From contig CAWBNP010000002.1 in assembly GCA_963790245.1 (NCBI GenBank), forward strand, positions 1,984,001 through 2,048,000: a DNA stretch of 64,000 nt, in the 5' to 3' direction. Made by a program: the position numbers and the translations under genes. Positions 25,456 to 33,753 of this stretch are shown in pieces (the stretch's first letter is position 1; each line of letters begins with the position of its first letter). The stretch is from JACCVG01 sp963790245. GTDB taxonomy: Bacteria; Actinomycetota; Thermoleophilia; Solirubrobacterales; Thermoleophilaceae. The notes under the pieces were generated by a model that saw only the letters and a list, made by a program, of their open reading frames with translations, was not told where the DNA came from and did not search any database.

Positions 25456-26771
25456 CCCGTACGGCTGACAGCGATGCCGGTCGAATGACCAACCTGGCGC
25501 GGCTGCGCCGGCTCGGGATCGCGTTCGCGCTGATCCTCGGGATCCTTCTGACGGTCGCGCTTCTAGCCCCGAACCCGTTCGACAACCCGCGCATGCTCAA
25601 CGTCCGTTTCGACGAGAGCGCGTCGCTCGGCAAGATTCTCCGCACCGTCCGGGTCAACGGCGTCAACGTCGGGCGGATCGCGGATGTCGAGCGCGTCGGC
25701 GACGATGCCGAATTCGTGCTCGAACTGACCGAGGACATCGGCGTGATCCACGAGGACGCGCGCGCCGAGCTCCGTCCGCACATCATCTTCGAGGGCACGG
25801 TGTTCGTCGATCTCGACCCCGGCAGCGAGGACGCCCCGCCGATCGGTCCGGAAGGGATTCCGCTAGCGCGGACTTCGGTGTTCGTCCCGTTCGACGTCGC
25901 TCTCCGGCCGCTGGACGCGCGCCGGCGCAGCGACATTCGAGACCTGTCCGGCGATCTCGCCAAGGCACTCGGGGGAGCGGCGATCGGCGGGTTGCGCGAG
26001 ACGCTCGAGAACTCACCGGAGCTGCTCGAGAAGGGGCGGACGGCCGTCCGCGCGGCGCGCGGCAGCGGGGGCTCGGAGCTGCGCGAGAGCCTTCCGAAGC
26101 TCGCCGCGACGATCCGCTCCGTCGCCTCGGAGGATCAGCGGATCGCCGCGCTCGTGCGCGACTCGCGCCGCACCTTCGAAGCGATTGGTACCGACGGTAC
26201 GGGGCCGCTGGACCGGACGATCGCCGAGCTCGAGCCGACGCTGGTCGAAGTCGATCTCGGCAGCACGGCGCTCGAGTCGGTGCTCGACCGCGTCGACCCG
26301 CTCGCCGAGGACCTCGAGCCGGCGCTCGACGAGCTGACGCCCGCGTTGCGTGAGTTGCGGCCGCTGCTCGCCCGAGCCGAGCCGGTGCTTGAACGCGCCG
26401 ATCCGCTCGCCCGCGACCTGCGCTCCGCCGTGGATCGAACCGCCGACGCGGCTCCCGAGACGGTCGCGGTGCTCGATGCCCTGGCGCCGAGCCTGCGGCG
26501 GCTGGATGAATCGATCGCGCCCTACCTGTACGAGAAGAACGGGCTCGGGCTCCCGCACTACATGCAGCTCGCTGCCTTCGCCTCCGGGATGGCAGGCGTT
26601 CAGCGCGTCTACCAGACGGAGGAACAGAACCCGTTCGGGGGCGGGCGCGCCGGCCTGATCGAGGCCAGCTTCGTCCAGCCGATCGATGCGTTGCCGACAT
26701 GCTCGCTGCTCGGCGACATCTCCGACAGCCTGCGCGACACGCTCGCCGGCCTGGAGGCGTGCACCCCATGA
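25452..26771 (+). CDS. MCE family protein 4
   Basis: A 439-residue MCE protein. Start chosen at ATG 25452 (ATGA overlap with the previous stop) instead of GTG 25440. Membrane helix: RLGIAFALILGILLTVALLA. MCE domain: MLNVRFDESASLGKILRTVRVNGVNVGRI (in part) and AELRPHIIFEGTVFVDLDPG. The helical part carries repeated units such as DRVDPLAEDLEPALDELTPAL and ELRPLLARAEPVLERADPLA. The C-terminal region (ENGLGLPHYMQLAAF, IDALPTCSLLGD) follows the MCE pattern of ending with conserved Cys. Confidence 0.9.
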   Translation: MTRTADSDAGRMTNLARLRRLGIAFALILGILLTVALLAPNPFDNPRMLNVRFDESASLGKILRTVRVNGVNVGRIADVERVGDDAEFVLELTEDIGVIHEDARAELRPHIIFEGTVFVDLDPGSEDAPPIGPEGIPLARTSVFVPFDVALRPLDARRRSDIRDLSGDLAKALGGAAIGGLRETLENSPELLEKGRTAVRAARGSGGSELRESLPKLAATIRSVASEDQRIAALVRDSRRTFEAIGTDGTGPLDRTIAELEPTLVEVDLGSTALESVLDRVDPLAEDLEPALDELTPALRELRPLLARAEPVLERADPLARDLRSAVDRTADAAPETVAVLDALAPSLRRLDESIAPYLYEKNGLGLPHYMQLAAFASGMAGVQRVYQTEEQNPFGGGRAGLIEASFVQPIDALPTCSLLGDISDSLRDTLAGLEACTP

Positions 26772-28159
26772 AGACGATCGCCGGCTTCTTCTCCCGCCGT
26801 GGCGCGGCCCGCGCCATACCGCTCGGGCGGTTCTCGATCGCACTCCAGGTTGCGGGGGTCGTGATCTTCCTCGGCTACATCCTCGCCAACACCGGTGTGC
26901 GGCTGCCGTTGGTGGAGAACCCCTATCGCGTCCAGGTGGCGTTCAAGGACGCGGCCGGTCTGGATGAGGACAACCGGCCGACGGCGGCCGTTGCGGGAAT
27001 CATGCTCGGGCGGGTCGAAGAGGTGACGCGCGAGGATGGACGCGCTGTCGCGACGCTCGTGCTCGATGAGGAAGCGCGCGGCAGGCTCTACCGCGACGCG
27101 ACCGCCGAGGTCCGGCCGGTGAACGCGGTCAACCAACTGGTCGTCAACGTCGATCCCGGCGATCCCGACTCCGGGCCACTGTCCGAGGATGGGGTGATCG
27201 AGGCCGACCGGACCTCGACCTACGTCGCGCTCGATCGGCTGTTCGAGATTCTCGATGTCGATACGCGCGCGTACCTCCAGATCATGATTTCCGAGCTCGA
27301 GCGTGGCCTCCGCGGGCGGGGCGGCGAGCTACGCTCGGCGCTCGCCAAGCTCGGCGAGCTGACCGACCCCGCCGCGCAGGTCGCCGACCAGCTCGCGGAC
27401 CGCAGCCGCCTGCTGGCACAGCTGGTCGACGGGCTGAACGTCGTGTTCGGCGAGCTCGAGCGCCACGACGAGCAACTCGCCGAGATGATCGCGGCGGGTG
27501 GCGATACGGTCGCGGTCACGGCCCAGAATGAAGCTGACCTGGCGGCGCTCACGCGCGAGCTGCCCCCGACGCTGACCGCCGGCCGCGAGGCGCTTGCCGG
27601 CGCACGCCGACTCGCCGAGCCGCTCGTGCCGGCGCTCGATCAGCTCGGAGCGGCGAGCGAGCCGCTGCCGGAGGCGCTGCGGGAGACCCGTGATCTGGTT
27701 CCCGATGCCCGCGACCTGCTCGACCGGGTCGACGAGCTGACCCGGGAGGGCCAGGACTCAGTCCGGCTGCTCGCCGATGTCTCGACTCGTCTGGAGCCGG
27801 CCGCGCGTGCCACGGTGCGGCCGGTGCGGCGGCTTCGGCCGGTCGTCGAGCTGCTCGATGAGAAGAAGGCGGGCATCGGCCAGACCACTGAACTCATGTC
27901 CGGCGTCGTCTCGACCGATGACCAGAACGGCGTGCGCCTGCGGACGGTGCTCCTGCCCGAGCCGTCCACACCGGAGAACCTCGGCCTGGCGCCGAGCGCG
28001 GCGAGGGCGCGCGGGTCGGCCGAGCACTCCGAGTTGGAGCGCAAGCTCGCGCGTGCGCTCGAGGGCGCGTGCAGCGAGCAGGTGCTCGCCGCGTGCCTGC
28101 TCCGGCTCCGCACTCCCGGACTGCCGGGCGCGGCTGAGATCGAGAGGGGCACGCCATGA
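26768..28159 (+). CDS. MCE family protein 5
   Basis: A 463-residue MCE protein. The membrane helix is FSIALQVAGVVIFLGYILAN after a basic start. The MCE domain reads YRVQVAFKDAAGLDEDNRPTAAVAGIMLG (in part), EVTREDGRAVATLVL and AVNQLVVNVDPGDPDSGPLSEDG. An insertion EDNRPTA in the first MCE strand-loop makes this paralogue distinct from its neighbours. The helical part has LLDRVDELTREGQDSVRLLAD and ARATVRPVRRLRPVVELLD. The end has two Cys pairs (GACSEQVLAACLLRL). ATGA overlaps at both ends. Confidence 0.9.
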   Translation: MKTIAGFFSRRGAARAIPLGRFSIALQVAGVVIFLGYILANTGVRLPLVENPYRVQVAFKDAAGLDEDNRPTAAVAGIMLGRVEEVTREDGRAVATLVLDEEARGRLYRDATAEVRPVNAVNQLVVNVDPGDPDSGPLSEDGVIEADRTSTYVALDRLFEILDVDTRAYLQIMISELERGLRGRGGELRSALAKLGELTDPAAQVADQLADRSRLLAQLVDGLNVVFGELERHDEQLAEMIAAGGDTVAVTAQNEADLAALTRELPPTLTAGREALAGARRLAEPLVPALDQLGAASEPLPEALRETRDLVPDARDLLDRVDELTREGQDSVRLLADVSTRLEPAARATVRPVRRLRPVVELLDEKKAGIGQTTELMSGVVSTDDQNGVRLRTVLLPEPSTPENLGLAPSAARARGSAEHSELERKLARALEGACSEQVLAACLLRLRTPGLPGAAEIERGTP

Positions 28160-29511
28160 ACATGTCGATCCCCAAGATCAGCGCGCTGCTGACAGCCGTC
28201 GCCTTCGCGCTCGGAATTGCACTGTTCTTCTACCTCAACAACGCCTTCGGCGGTCCGACCCCGATCTCCGGCCTGCTCGGCGATGACGACTACGAGCTGG
28301 AGATGACCTTCGACAAGGCGGAGGGGCTACTCACCAAGTCGCTCGTGCTGGTCCGCGGCGTGCAGGTCGGCGAGGTGCGCTCGGTGAAGCTGGTCAACGA
28401 GGACGCCGACGTCGTGATCGCGATTGATTCGCGCTACGCGCCGCTCGCGGAGGGCACGAAGGCCCAGCTGCGCAACCGCACCGTGTTCGGCGAGAAGTAC
28501 GTCGACCTCGAGATGCCGCCCGGCCGGCCGCCACCCGCAGAGGATGGCCAGGCGCTGCCCAGCGGTTCGGAGATCGCCTCGGAGTCGACGATCGAGCTCG
28601 ACGACGCTCTCGAGGTGCTCAATGACAATCGGCGCAAGAAGCTGACGAAGCTGCTCGAGGAGCTTGCCGTTGCCAGCCGGGTCCCCGGCAGCGCCGCCCG
28701 GCTCAACGACACGCTCGCGTCGCTCGCCGACTTCACGGCTTCGGTGCGGGACCTGACGGGTGAGCTCAAGGGCCAGGGGCCGGAGATCGCCGGCCTGATC
28801 GAGGGCGGACGGGTTGCGGTCACGACGCTCGGCGACCGCGAGCAGGCTCTCCGGGAGCTCACCTCTTCGGCGAGAACGACGCTCGAGGCGATCGGCGAGC
28901 AGGCCGACGCGGTCGATCGCAGTCTTGTCCAGCTGCCGCCCACGCTCGCGGTCACGCGCTCGGCGATCGCGGGCGCCCGCGGCCTAGCGCTCGACGCGCG
29001 ACCGGTGGTGCAAGACCTCCGGCGGGCGATCCCGGACGTGCGCGCCTCCGTCGACGACCTCGGTCCGGTGGCTCGCGATGCCGATGTCCTGGTTGACCGG
29101 CTGCCCGCCCTTCGCCGCGCCGGTGATCCCGTCCTTCGCCAGGCGGTACCCGCCCTGCGCGCCTTGGCACCCGTGGCCGAGGGCCTCGAGCCGGCGCTCG
29201 CCAACGCGGTGCCGGTCGGTCGGTACGCGGGCAAGCGCAAGCGCGAGCTGGCGGCGAACGTCGCCAACGCTGCCGCAACGACAAGCGGCGACTCGGCCGG
29301 CGCCTGGACCCGGTTCTTCGTCGTGACGCAGCCCGGCCTGGCGGTCGGCCAGCGCCCCGCTGACCCGTGCAAGCCGGGATACGAGCCCGCTGCGGCCGGC
29401 TTCTGCGCCAACGCCTATCCGAAGCCCGGTTACGTGCGCGACAGCGAGCCGTTCTCGGGCCGCTACCCGCGCCTGATGCCGTTCAAGCCGCCGCCGCCAC
29501 CGTCGAGGTAG
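28156..29511 (+). CDS. MCE family protein 6 (last of operon)
   Basis: A 451-residue MCE protein closing the operon. Membrane helix: ALLTAVAFALGIALFFYLN. MCE domain: YELEMTFDKAEGLLTKSLVLVRGVQVGEV (in part) and KAQLRNRTVFGEKYVDLEMP. Helical repeats include APVAEGLEPALANAVPV. The C-terminus is distinctive: DPCKPGYEPAAAGFCANAYPKPGY, with two Cys and aromatic-proline spacing, then a Pro-rich end (KPPPPPSR). Two YrbE plus six MCE genes is the full complement of a mycobacterial-type MCE locus. Confidence 0.9.
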   Translation: MNMSIPKISALLTAVAFALGIALFFYLNNAFGGPTPISGLLGDDDYELEMTFDKAEGLLTKSLVLVRGVQVGEVRSVKLVNEDADVVIAIDSRYAPLAEGTKAQLRNRTVFGEKYVDLEMPPGRPPPAEDGQALPSGSEIASESTIELDDALEVLNDNRRKKLTKLLEELAVASRVPGSAARLNDTLASLADFTASVRDLTGELKGQGPEIAGLIEGGRVAVTTLGDREQALRELTSSARTTLEAIGEQADAVDRSLVQLPPTLAVTRSAIAGARGLALDARPVVQDLRRAIPDVRASVDDLGPVARDADVLVDRLPALRRAGDPVLRQAVPALRALAPVAEGLEPALANAVPVGRYAGKRKRELAANVANAAATTSGDSAGAWTRFFVVTQPGLAVGQRPADPCKPGYEPAAAGFCANAYPKPGYVRDSEPFSGRYPRLMPFKPPPPPSR

Positions 29512-29557
29512 CCCCCTACGGTTCCGTCCGGCGGGTCCGGTCCTATTGGTGGTGGAG

Positions 29558-30118
29558 ATGGTTCGCTGGGTGTTGCCTCTCGTTCTGCTGGTTCCCTTAA
29601 CTGGAATCGGTTTCTCGGCGGCGCTCGCAGGTGACTCCGACGGCTCGGGCAAGGGAGACAAGGCACGGGTCGTTCGCGTGATCGACGGTGACACGCTCGA
29701 GGTCAAGGTCGAGGGAGCGGGCCGTCGCGATGTCCGCCTGATCGGCATCGACACCCCGGAGACCGTCAAACCGAGCGCGCCCGTCGAGTGCGGCGGCAAG
29801 CCGGCCGTCCGCGCGCTCAAGCGGCTCGTCCACGGCGAGCGCGTCCGCCTGATCACCGATCGAACCCAGGCCGACCGCGATCGGTTCGGCCGACTGCTGC
29901 GCTACGTCGAGCGCGGGCCGATGGACGTCGGGCTCGCCCAGGTCGAGGCCGGCATGGCGAAGGTGGTTTCGTTCGACGGGAAGTTTTCGCGCTTCACGAA
30001 CTATCGCCAGGCCGAAGGCCGGGCGAAGGGTTCAGGGCGCGGCTCGTGGGGGCGTCCCTGTCGTGGCGACTTCCACGAGGCCCGGGGCGGCCAGGACCGC
30101 GACTTCTTCAATCGCTAA
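29558..30118 (+). CDS. Secreted thermonuclease-family (SNase-like) nuclease
   Basis: A 186-residue extracellular or surface nuclease cleaving DNA/RNA with Ca2+ in the Staphylococcus nuclease manner. A signal sequence MVRWVLPLVLLVPLTGIGFSAALAG is followed by the SNase domain: ARVVRVIDGDTLEVKV (metal-binding Asp pair), VRLIGIDTPETVKP (catalytic Arg and Glu), and TQADRDRFGRLLRYV (second Arg). The C-terminal tail is basic and ends DRDFFNR. ATG at 29558 is preceded by GGTGGTGGAG; a GTG at 29546 in frame is possible. It starts 46 bp after the MCE operon and may read through from it. Confidence 0.92.
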   Translation: MVRWVLPLVLLVPLTGIGFSAALAGDSDGSGKGDKARVVRVIDGDTLEVKVEGAGRRDVRLIGIDTPETVKPSAPVECGGKPAVRALKRLVHGERVRLITDRTQADRDRFGRLLRYVERGPMDVGLAQVEAGMAKVVSFDGKFSRFTNYRQAEGRAKGSGRGSWGRPCRGDFHEARGGQDRDFFNR

Positions 30119-30471
30119 TCGAACGAGCGCGTCAAATGGGTAAAGCGGGCGTCGTTGCCGCCGACCTCGCGGCCGTTGATCCAAGCCCGGCCGGTGCTTC
30201 GCGGGCGCAGTCGGCCCCGGGCCTCGCGCACGCGCCTGACGCGCAGACGACTGGCGGCCCGAGTTCCTTCGGTGGGCAGTGAAGTGACGTTCATCGCGAC
30301 GATCCTCTCGTGTGCGCCGCCCACGCGGATTGGCCCGGTGGCCGAAATCCGCCCCTCGTCGCTGGACAGCTTGTCGGTTCGGTGGCGACCTTACGCCCGC
30401 TGTGTGAGATTGCCGTAAACGGTCGGTGAACTTCTGTCCAGTTAGCGGGAAACGTGTCGAGCGGCGTTCGG
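30119..30471. other. Intergenic region between convergent nuclease and PhoX-like genes
   Basis: About 350 bp without a convincing gene. A minus-strand ORF (30115-30324, 69 codons, rich in Arg) overlaps the nuclease stop but lacks a ribosome-binding site and recognisable features. The short inverted repeat CCGT-AA-ACGG at about 30413 is too small to call a terminator. I see nothing else. Confidence 0.4.
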
Positions 30472-31647
30472 CTAGCTGCGTCGTCGGAACGGCCCGCTGA
30501 CCTCGTAGATGATCCCGAGCAGGTTGCCGCGCTGGGAGGAGACGTAGAGCCGGTCGCCCGCGGGGTTGAAGCAGATGCCGGTCAGCTCCGAGGCGACGGG
30601 TCGCTTGTGCTGGCTCCCGGTTGCGCGCAGGAAGCGGGAAACCTCGCGCTTGGGCTCCTGGGTGATCAGCGCCACGTCGAGCGGGTCGGGATCGCCGTGG
30701 TCCTCGCAGACGAAGATGTCGCCGGCACGGCTGACCGTCAGGTTGTCGACGCTCGTCAGCTCTGAGTCCTTCAGACGCGAAGCCCTGAAGAGCGTGCCCA
30801 GCTTGCGTGACTCCGTGTTGTAGACGTGGATCCGCCGGTCGGCCGTGGTTGCGACGTAGACGTTGCCGCTGTCGTACCAGATGCCCTCGCCGCGCTCGAA
30901 GACGCGCCGTCCGGGTACCTGAAAGCGCGTCGGCGTCTCGCTCGCCGAGGGATCCGGGACCCGCTTCCAGGTCGTCCGGCCACGGGAATCCGGCTCCATC
31001 GCGATCTCGAGCAGGCCGCGATCGAGGTCACCCCGCCGTTCCAGCGTGAAGCGGTAGAGGGCGCCGTTCCTCAGGTCCTCGGTGAGGTAGAGCCGGTCCT
31101 CGCGCGGGTCGTAGGCGACCGCCTCGTGCTTGAACGTTCCAAGTGCCGGTCGAACCCGTGCCCGGCGGGTTCCGAAGGGGTCGCACTCCCAGACCTGCCC
31201 CTCGTCGGTCTCCTCGCAGGAGAGCCATGTGCCCCAGGGCGTCGCGCCGCCGGCGCAGTTGAGGTCCGTGCCGTCGAGGATCCGGTAGGCGGCCTCGATT
31301 TCCCCGTCCGGAGCGAACCGGATCGCGCTCGCGCCCCCGACAGCGGGGACCTCCGAGTTGGACACCAGCACCCAGCCGCCGTCGCGCGTCCCGTAGGTCG
31401 CTGCGCCATCGGGGAAGATGGGAAACACATAGGGGGTCCCGGTCACGACCGCGCCCCCGCGCGCGACGACCCGCGAGCGGAAGCCCTCCGGCAGCATCAG
31501 CCCGTTGCGGTCGGGCGCGAGCAGAGCGCCATAGGGCCCTTTCGCAGCGCGCGCCGGTGACGCGAAGGCGGTCTCCCAGAACGCCGGACCCAGACTCAAT
31601 GTTCCGGCGGCGACCAACCCCGATTTGACGAGCTCCCTCCGTCTCAC
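30472..31647 (-). CDS. PhoX-family (DUF839) secreted phosphatase-like protein
   Basis: A 391-residue beta-propeller protein related to PhoX alkaline phosphatases (Ca/Fe enzymes that hydrolyse phosphate monoesters). The N-terminus MRRRELVKSGLVAAGTLSLG is a Tat-like signal (twin Arg) for export of a folded metalloprotein. Propeller motifs include GGWVLVSNSEVPAVGGASAIRF, NCAGGATPWGTWLSCEET (Cys close to the PhoX iron ligand), FKHEAVAYDPREDRLYLTED, EGIWYDSGNVYVATTADRRIH, and DNLTVSRAGDIFVCEDHGD. Start GTG follows a -10 by 6 nt, so it is probably leaderless. It is shorter than classic PhoX (over 600 residues), so a reduced or different activity is possible. Lies 42 bp after zur on the same strand. 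Confidence 0.85.
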   Translation of the reverse strand: MRRRELVKSGLVAAGTLSLGPAFWETAFASPARAAKGPYGALLAPDRNGLMLPEGFRSRVVARGGAVVTGTPYVFPIFPDGAATYGTRDGGWVLVSNSEVPAVGGASAIRFAPDGEIEAAYRILDGTDLNCAGGATPWGTWLSCEETDEGQVWECDPFGTRRARVRPALGTFKHEAVAYDPREDRLYLTEDLRNGALYRFTLERRGDLDRGLLEIAMEPDSRGRTTWKRVPDPSASETPTRFQVPGRRVFERGEGIWYDSGNVYVATTADRRIHVYNTESRKLGTLFRASRLKDSELTSVDNLTVSRAGDIFVCEDHGDPDPLDVALITQEPKREVSRFLRATGSQHKRPVASELTGICFNPAGDRLYVSSQRGNLLGIIYEVSGPFRRRS

Positions 31648-31653
31648 CGACCG

Positions 31654-31659
31654 AGCTTA
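31654..31659 (-). promoter_or_regulatory. Leaderless-type -10 (PhoX-like gene)
   Basis: On the minus strand TAAGCT is followed by 6 nt and the GTG at 31647. Confidence 0.5.
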
Positions 31660-31689
31660 GTCAGCGCCAAGCCGTCGCGGTGCAGATCG

Positions 31690-32163
31690 TCAAGCGCTCG
31701 CGCAGTCCGGGCATGCGCCGCGGAGGATCACGTCGTGGGCACCGACCCGGTACTCGAGCCGCCTTGCAACCCGGTCGATCGCGGCTTCAAGACCTTCGTC
31801 CTCGAACTGGCTGACCCGGCCGCAGCGGTCGCAGACGACGTGGTGGTGGTGCTCGCCGGTAGGGAGCGCCGGCTCGAAGCGCGCCGACCCTTCTCCCACG
31901 TCGAGGCGCTGCACGAGCCCGAGGTCATCGAGCAGCTCGAGCGCACGGTAGACGGTCGCAATTCCGATCTCGGTTCCCTCGCGACGCAGCGAATCGCCGA
32001 TCTCGCCTGCCGATCGGACGCAGTTCTGGGTTGCCAGAGTCGCGACGACGGCGGATCGAGGTGCGCTGCTGCGGTGGCCCGCCGCGCGGATGACGGCGTG
32101 GGCGTGGTCGACCCACAGTCGGCGGGCGGCGGCTTTCGGTGTCAGCGCTGCAGCGATAGTCAT
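31690..32163 (-). CDS. zur: Fur-family metalloregulator, probably Zur
   Basis: A 157-residue dimeric repressor. The winged helix is HAVIRAAGHRSSAPRSAVVATLATQ (in part) and GIATVYRALELLDDLGLVQRLDVGEG; the metal domain has the His cluster GEHHHHVVCDRCGRVSQFED with one CxxC and a second CPDC at the C-terminus (structural zinc). The gene is divergent from a metal ABC permease and shares with it an AT-rich palindrome resembling a Fur/Zur box, so zinc-dependent repression of the transporter is the most probable role; Fur or Mur is the alternative. Start ATG 32163 lies inside the box; an in-frame ATG at 32169 and GTG at 32112 are other options. Confidence 0.85.
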   Translation of the reverse strand: MTIAAALTPKAAARRLWVDHAHAVIRAAGHRSSAPRSAVVATLATQNCVRSAGEIGDSLRREGTEIGIATVYRALELLDDLGLVQRLDVGEGSARFEPALPTGEHHHHVVCDRCGRVSQFEDEGLEAAIDRVARRLEYRVGAHDVILRGACPDCASA

Positions 32164-32176
32164 TCTCATTATAGTC
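32155..32176. promoter_or_regulatory. Fur/Zur-type box with overlapping divergent -10 elements
   Basis: GATAGTCATTCTCATTATAGTC resembles the Fur-family consensus GATAATGATAATCATTATC and is the most AT-rich site nearby. It contains TATAGT (32170-32175), 7 nt before the permease ATG, and on the other strand TATAAT (32173-32168) facing zur. Repressor bound here would cover both promoters. Confidence 0.7.
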
Positions 32177-32182
32177 AGGCAG

Positions 32183-32998
32183 ATGACCTTCATCGCGGGG
32201 CTGCTGGAGCTCGAGTTCATGCGCGTGGCGCTGCTCGAGGCGATCCTGCTGAGCGTCCTGGCGGCGCTGCTCGGAACGCAGGTGGTGCTCCGCAGGCTGG
32301 CCTTCTTCGCCCACGGCGTCGGTGCGGCAGCGTTTCCGGGCCTGGTGCTCGCCGGGCCCGCGGCGGTCCCGCCGCCGCTCGCCGCAATGGCGACCGGAAC
32401 CCTCTTCGCCGGGGGCGTTCGCGGGCTCGACCGCCGGCTTGCACGAGTCGGTGCCGACGGGAGCACCGCCCTGCTGCTCGTCGGCGCGCTGGCGGTCGGG
32501 ATCGTCCTGGCGAGCGATGTGCTCGGATCCGGCGCCGCCGTCGATCAGCTGCTCTTCGGAACGCTCGTCGGGCTCAGCCCGGGCGACCTGCTGGCGACCG
32601 GCGCGGTCTGCCTTGCGGCGCTGCTCGGGCACCAGGCCTACGGACGCGCATGGCTGGTCGTCGGTTTCGACGGCCGCGGGGCGGGTGCCCAGCCGGCGAT
32701 CAGGACGAGCGAACCGGTGCTGCTCGTCCTGATCGCCTTGGCCGTTATCGTCTCGATCAACGCCGTCGGCGCTCTGCTGGTGGCGGCGTTGCTGGTGATC
32801 CCCGCCGCGACCGCGCGGCTCTTCACGAGTAGCGTCCGCTCGCTGCAGAGGGCTGCCTTCGTGATCAGCGCGGCCGAGGCGATCGGCGGGACCGTGCTTG
32901 CCTACGCCCTGGACGTGCCGCCCGGTCCTGCGATCGCGACGCTTGCCTCGGGTTGCTTCCTGCTGGCCTCGCTGTTCTCGATCGGGCGGTCGGCATGA
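32183..32998 (+). CDS. Metal ABC transporter permease (ZnuB/ABC-3 type, first)
   Basis: A 271-residue integral membrane permease for Zn2+ or Mn2+ import. It has the ABC-3 family pattern: FMRVALLEAILLSVLAALLGTQVVLRRLAFFAHGVGAAAFPG (visible as LRRLAFFAHGVGAAAFPG), then GALAVGIVLASDVLGSG, LLFGTLVGLSPGDLL and VSINAVGALLVAALLVIPAATARL. About eight membrane segments. The ATG at 32183 stands 7 nt after TATAGT, suggesting a leaderless mRNA repressed by Zur. The downstream ATPase ATG overlaps the stop. The locus has two different permeases with one ATPase, so they may form a heterodimer. Confidence 0.88.
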   Translation: MTFIAGLLELEFMRVALLEAILLSVLAALLGTQVVLRRLAFFAHGVGAAAFPGLVLAGPAAVPPPLAAMATGTLFAGGVRGLDRRLARVGADGSTALLLVGALAVGIVLASDVLGSGAAVDQLLFGTLVGLSPGDLLATGAVCLAALLGHQAYGRAWLVVGFDGRGAGAQPAIRTSEPVLLVLIALAVIVSINAVGALLVAALLVIPAATARLFTSSVRSLQRAAFVISAAEAIGGTVLAYALDVPPGPAIATLASGCFLLASLFSIGRSA

Positions 32999-33744
32999 GC
33001 GCGCCGCGGATTACGGTGACCAACCTGAATGCCGGCTACGTGGGCGGAGTCGCGGCGATCTCGGAGGTGACCTTCAGCGCCCGACCGGGCTCGATCGTCG
33101 CCGTACTGGGACCCAACGGCGGCGGCAAGACGACGCTGTTCAAGGCGCTGCTGGGTCAACTGCCTTTCTCGACCGGTGAGATCTCGGTCGACCGCGCGCC
33201 GGCGTACGTTCCGCAGACCGAGCGGGCGCGGCTCGATTACCCCGTCAGCGCACGCGACGTCGCTCTGATGGGGACCTACGCCCGAATCCCGTGGTACCGC
33301 CGCACCGGCACCAGCGAGCGCGCGGCGGCGGCGAGCGCACTCGAGCAGGTCGGCATGGCCGACGCCGCCGATCAGCTGTTCGGCTCGCTCAGCGGCGGCC
33401 AGCGCCAGCGGGTGCTGATCGCCCGCGCGCTCGCGCAACAGGCTGACGTGCTGCTGCTCGACGAGCCGTTCAGCGGCGTGGACCGCGGTAGCTCCGAGCG
33501 GATCACGGGTGTGCTCGAGCAGCTGCGCGCGAGCGGCCGGACGCTGCTGGTCGCCACCCACGACATCGAGCAGGCGCGCGCCTTCGACCTCGTTCTCTGC
33601 CTGAACGGCCGTCAGGTCGCCTTCGGCGCTCCGACAGCGGTGTTGGACCGCCGTGCGCTGGAGCTCACATACGGCGCGGAGCTTGTGCTGCTCGACGACG
33701 GCAGTCAGGTCGTTGCCGTCCAGCACCACGCCCACGATCACTGA
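32995..33744 (+). CDS. Metal ABC transporter ATPase (ZnuC type)
   Basis: A 249-residue ATP-binding subunit. Walker A GPNGGGKTTLFKALLGQL, Q-loop in YVPQTERARLDYPVSARDV (the VPQ motif common to Mn/Zn importers), signature LSGGQRQRVLIARALAQ, Walker B VLLLDEPFSGVD and H-loop VATHDIEQ are all intact. The C-terminus ends in QHHAHDH, a His-rich tail that could bind the transported metal or sense it. ATGA overlap with the first permease; the second permease follows after 9 bp. Confidence 0.93.
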   Translation: MSAPRITVTNLNAGYVGGVAAISEVTFSARPGSIVAVLGPNGGGKTTLFKALLGQLPFSTGEISVDRAPAYVPQTERARLDYPVSARDVALMGTYARIPWYRRTGTSERAAAASALEQVGMADAADQLFGSLSGGQRQRVLIARALAQQADVLLLDEPFSGVDRGSSERITGVLEQLRASGRTLLVATHDIEQARAFDLVLCLNGRQVAFGAPTAVLDRRALELTYGAELVLLDDGSQVVAVQHHAHDH

Positions 33745-33753
33745 GGTGGCGGG

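Noticed and set aside
30115..30324. 69-codon minus-strand ORF after the nuclease gene
   Set aside because: No ribosome-binding site, no recognisable feature, and it overlaps the nuclease stop. Noted only in the intergenic entry.
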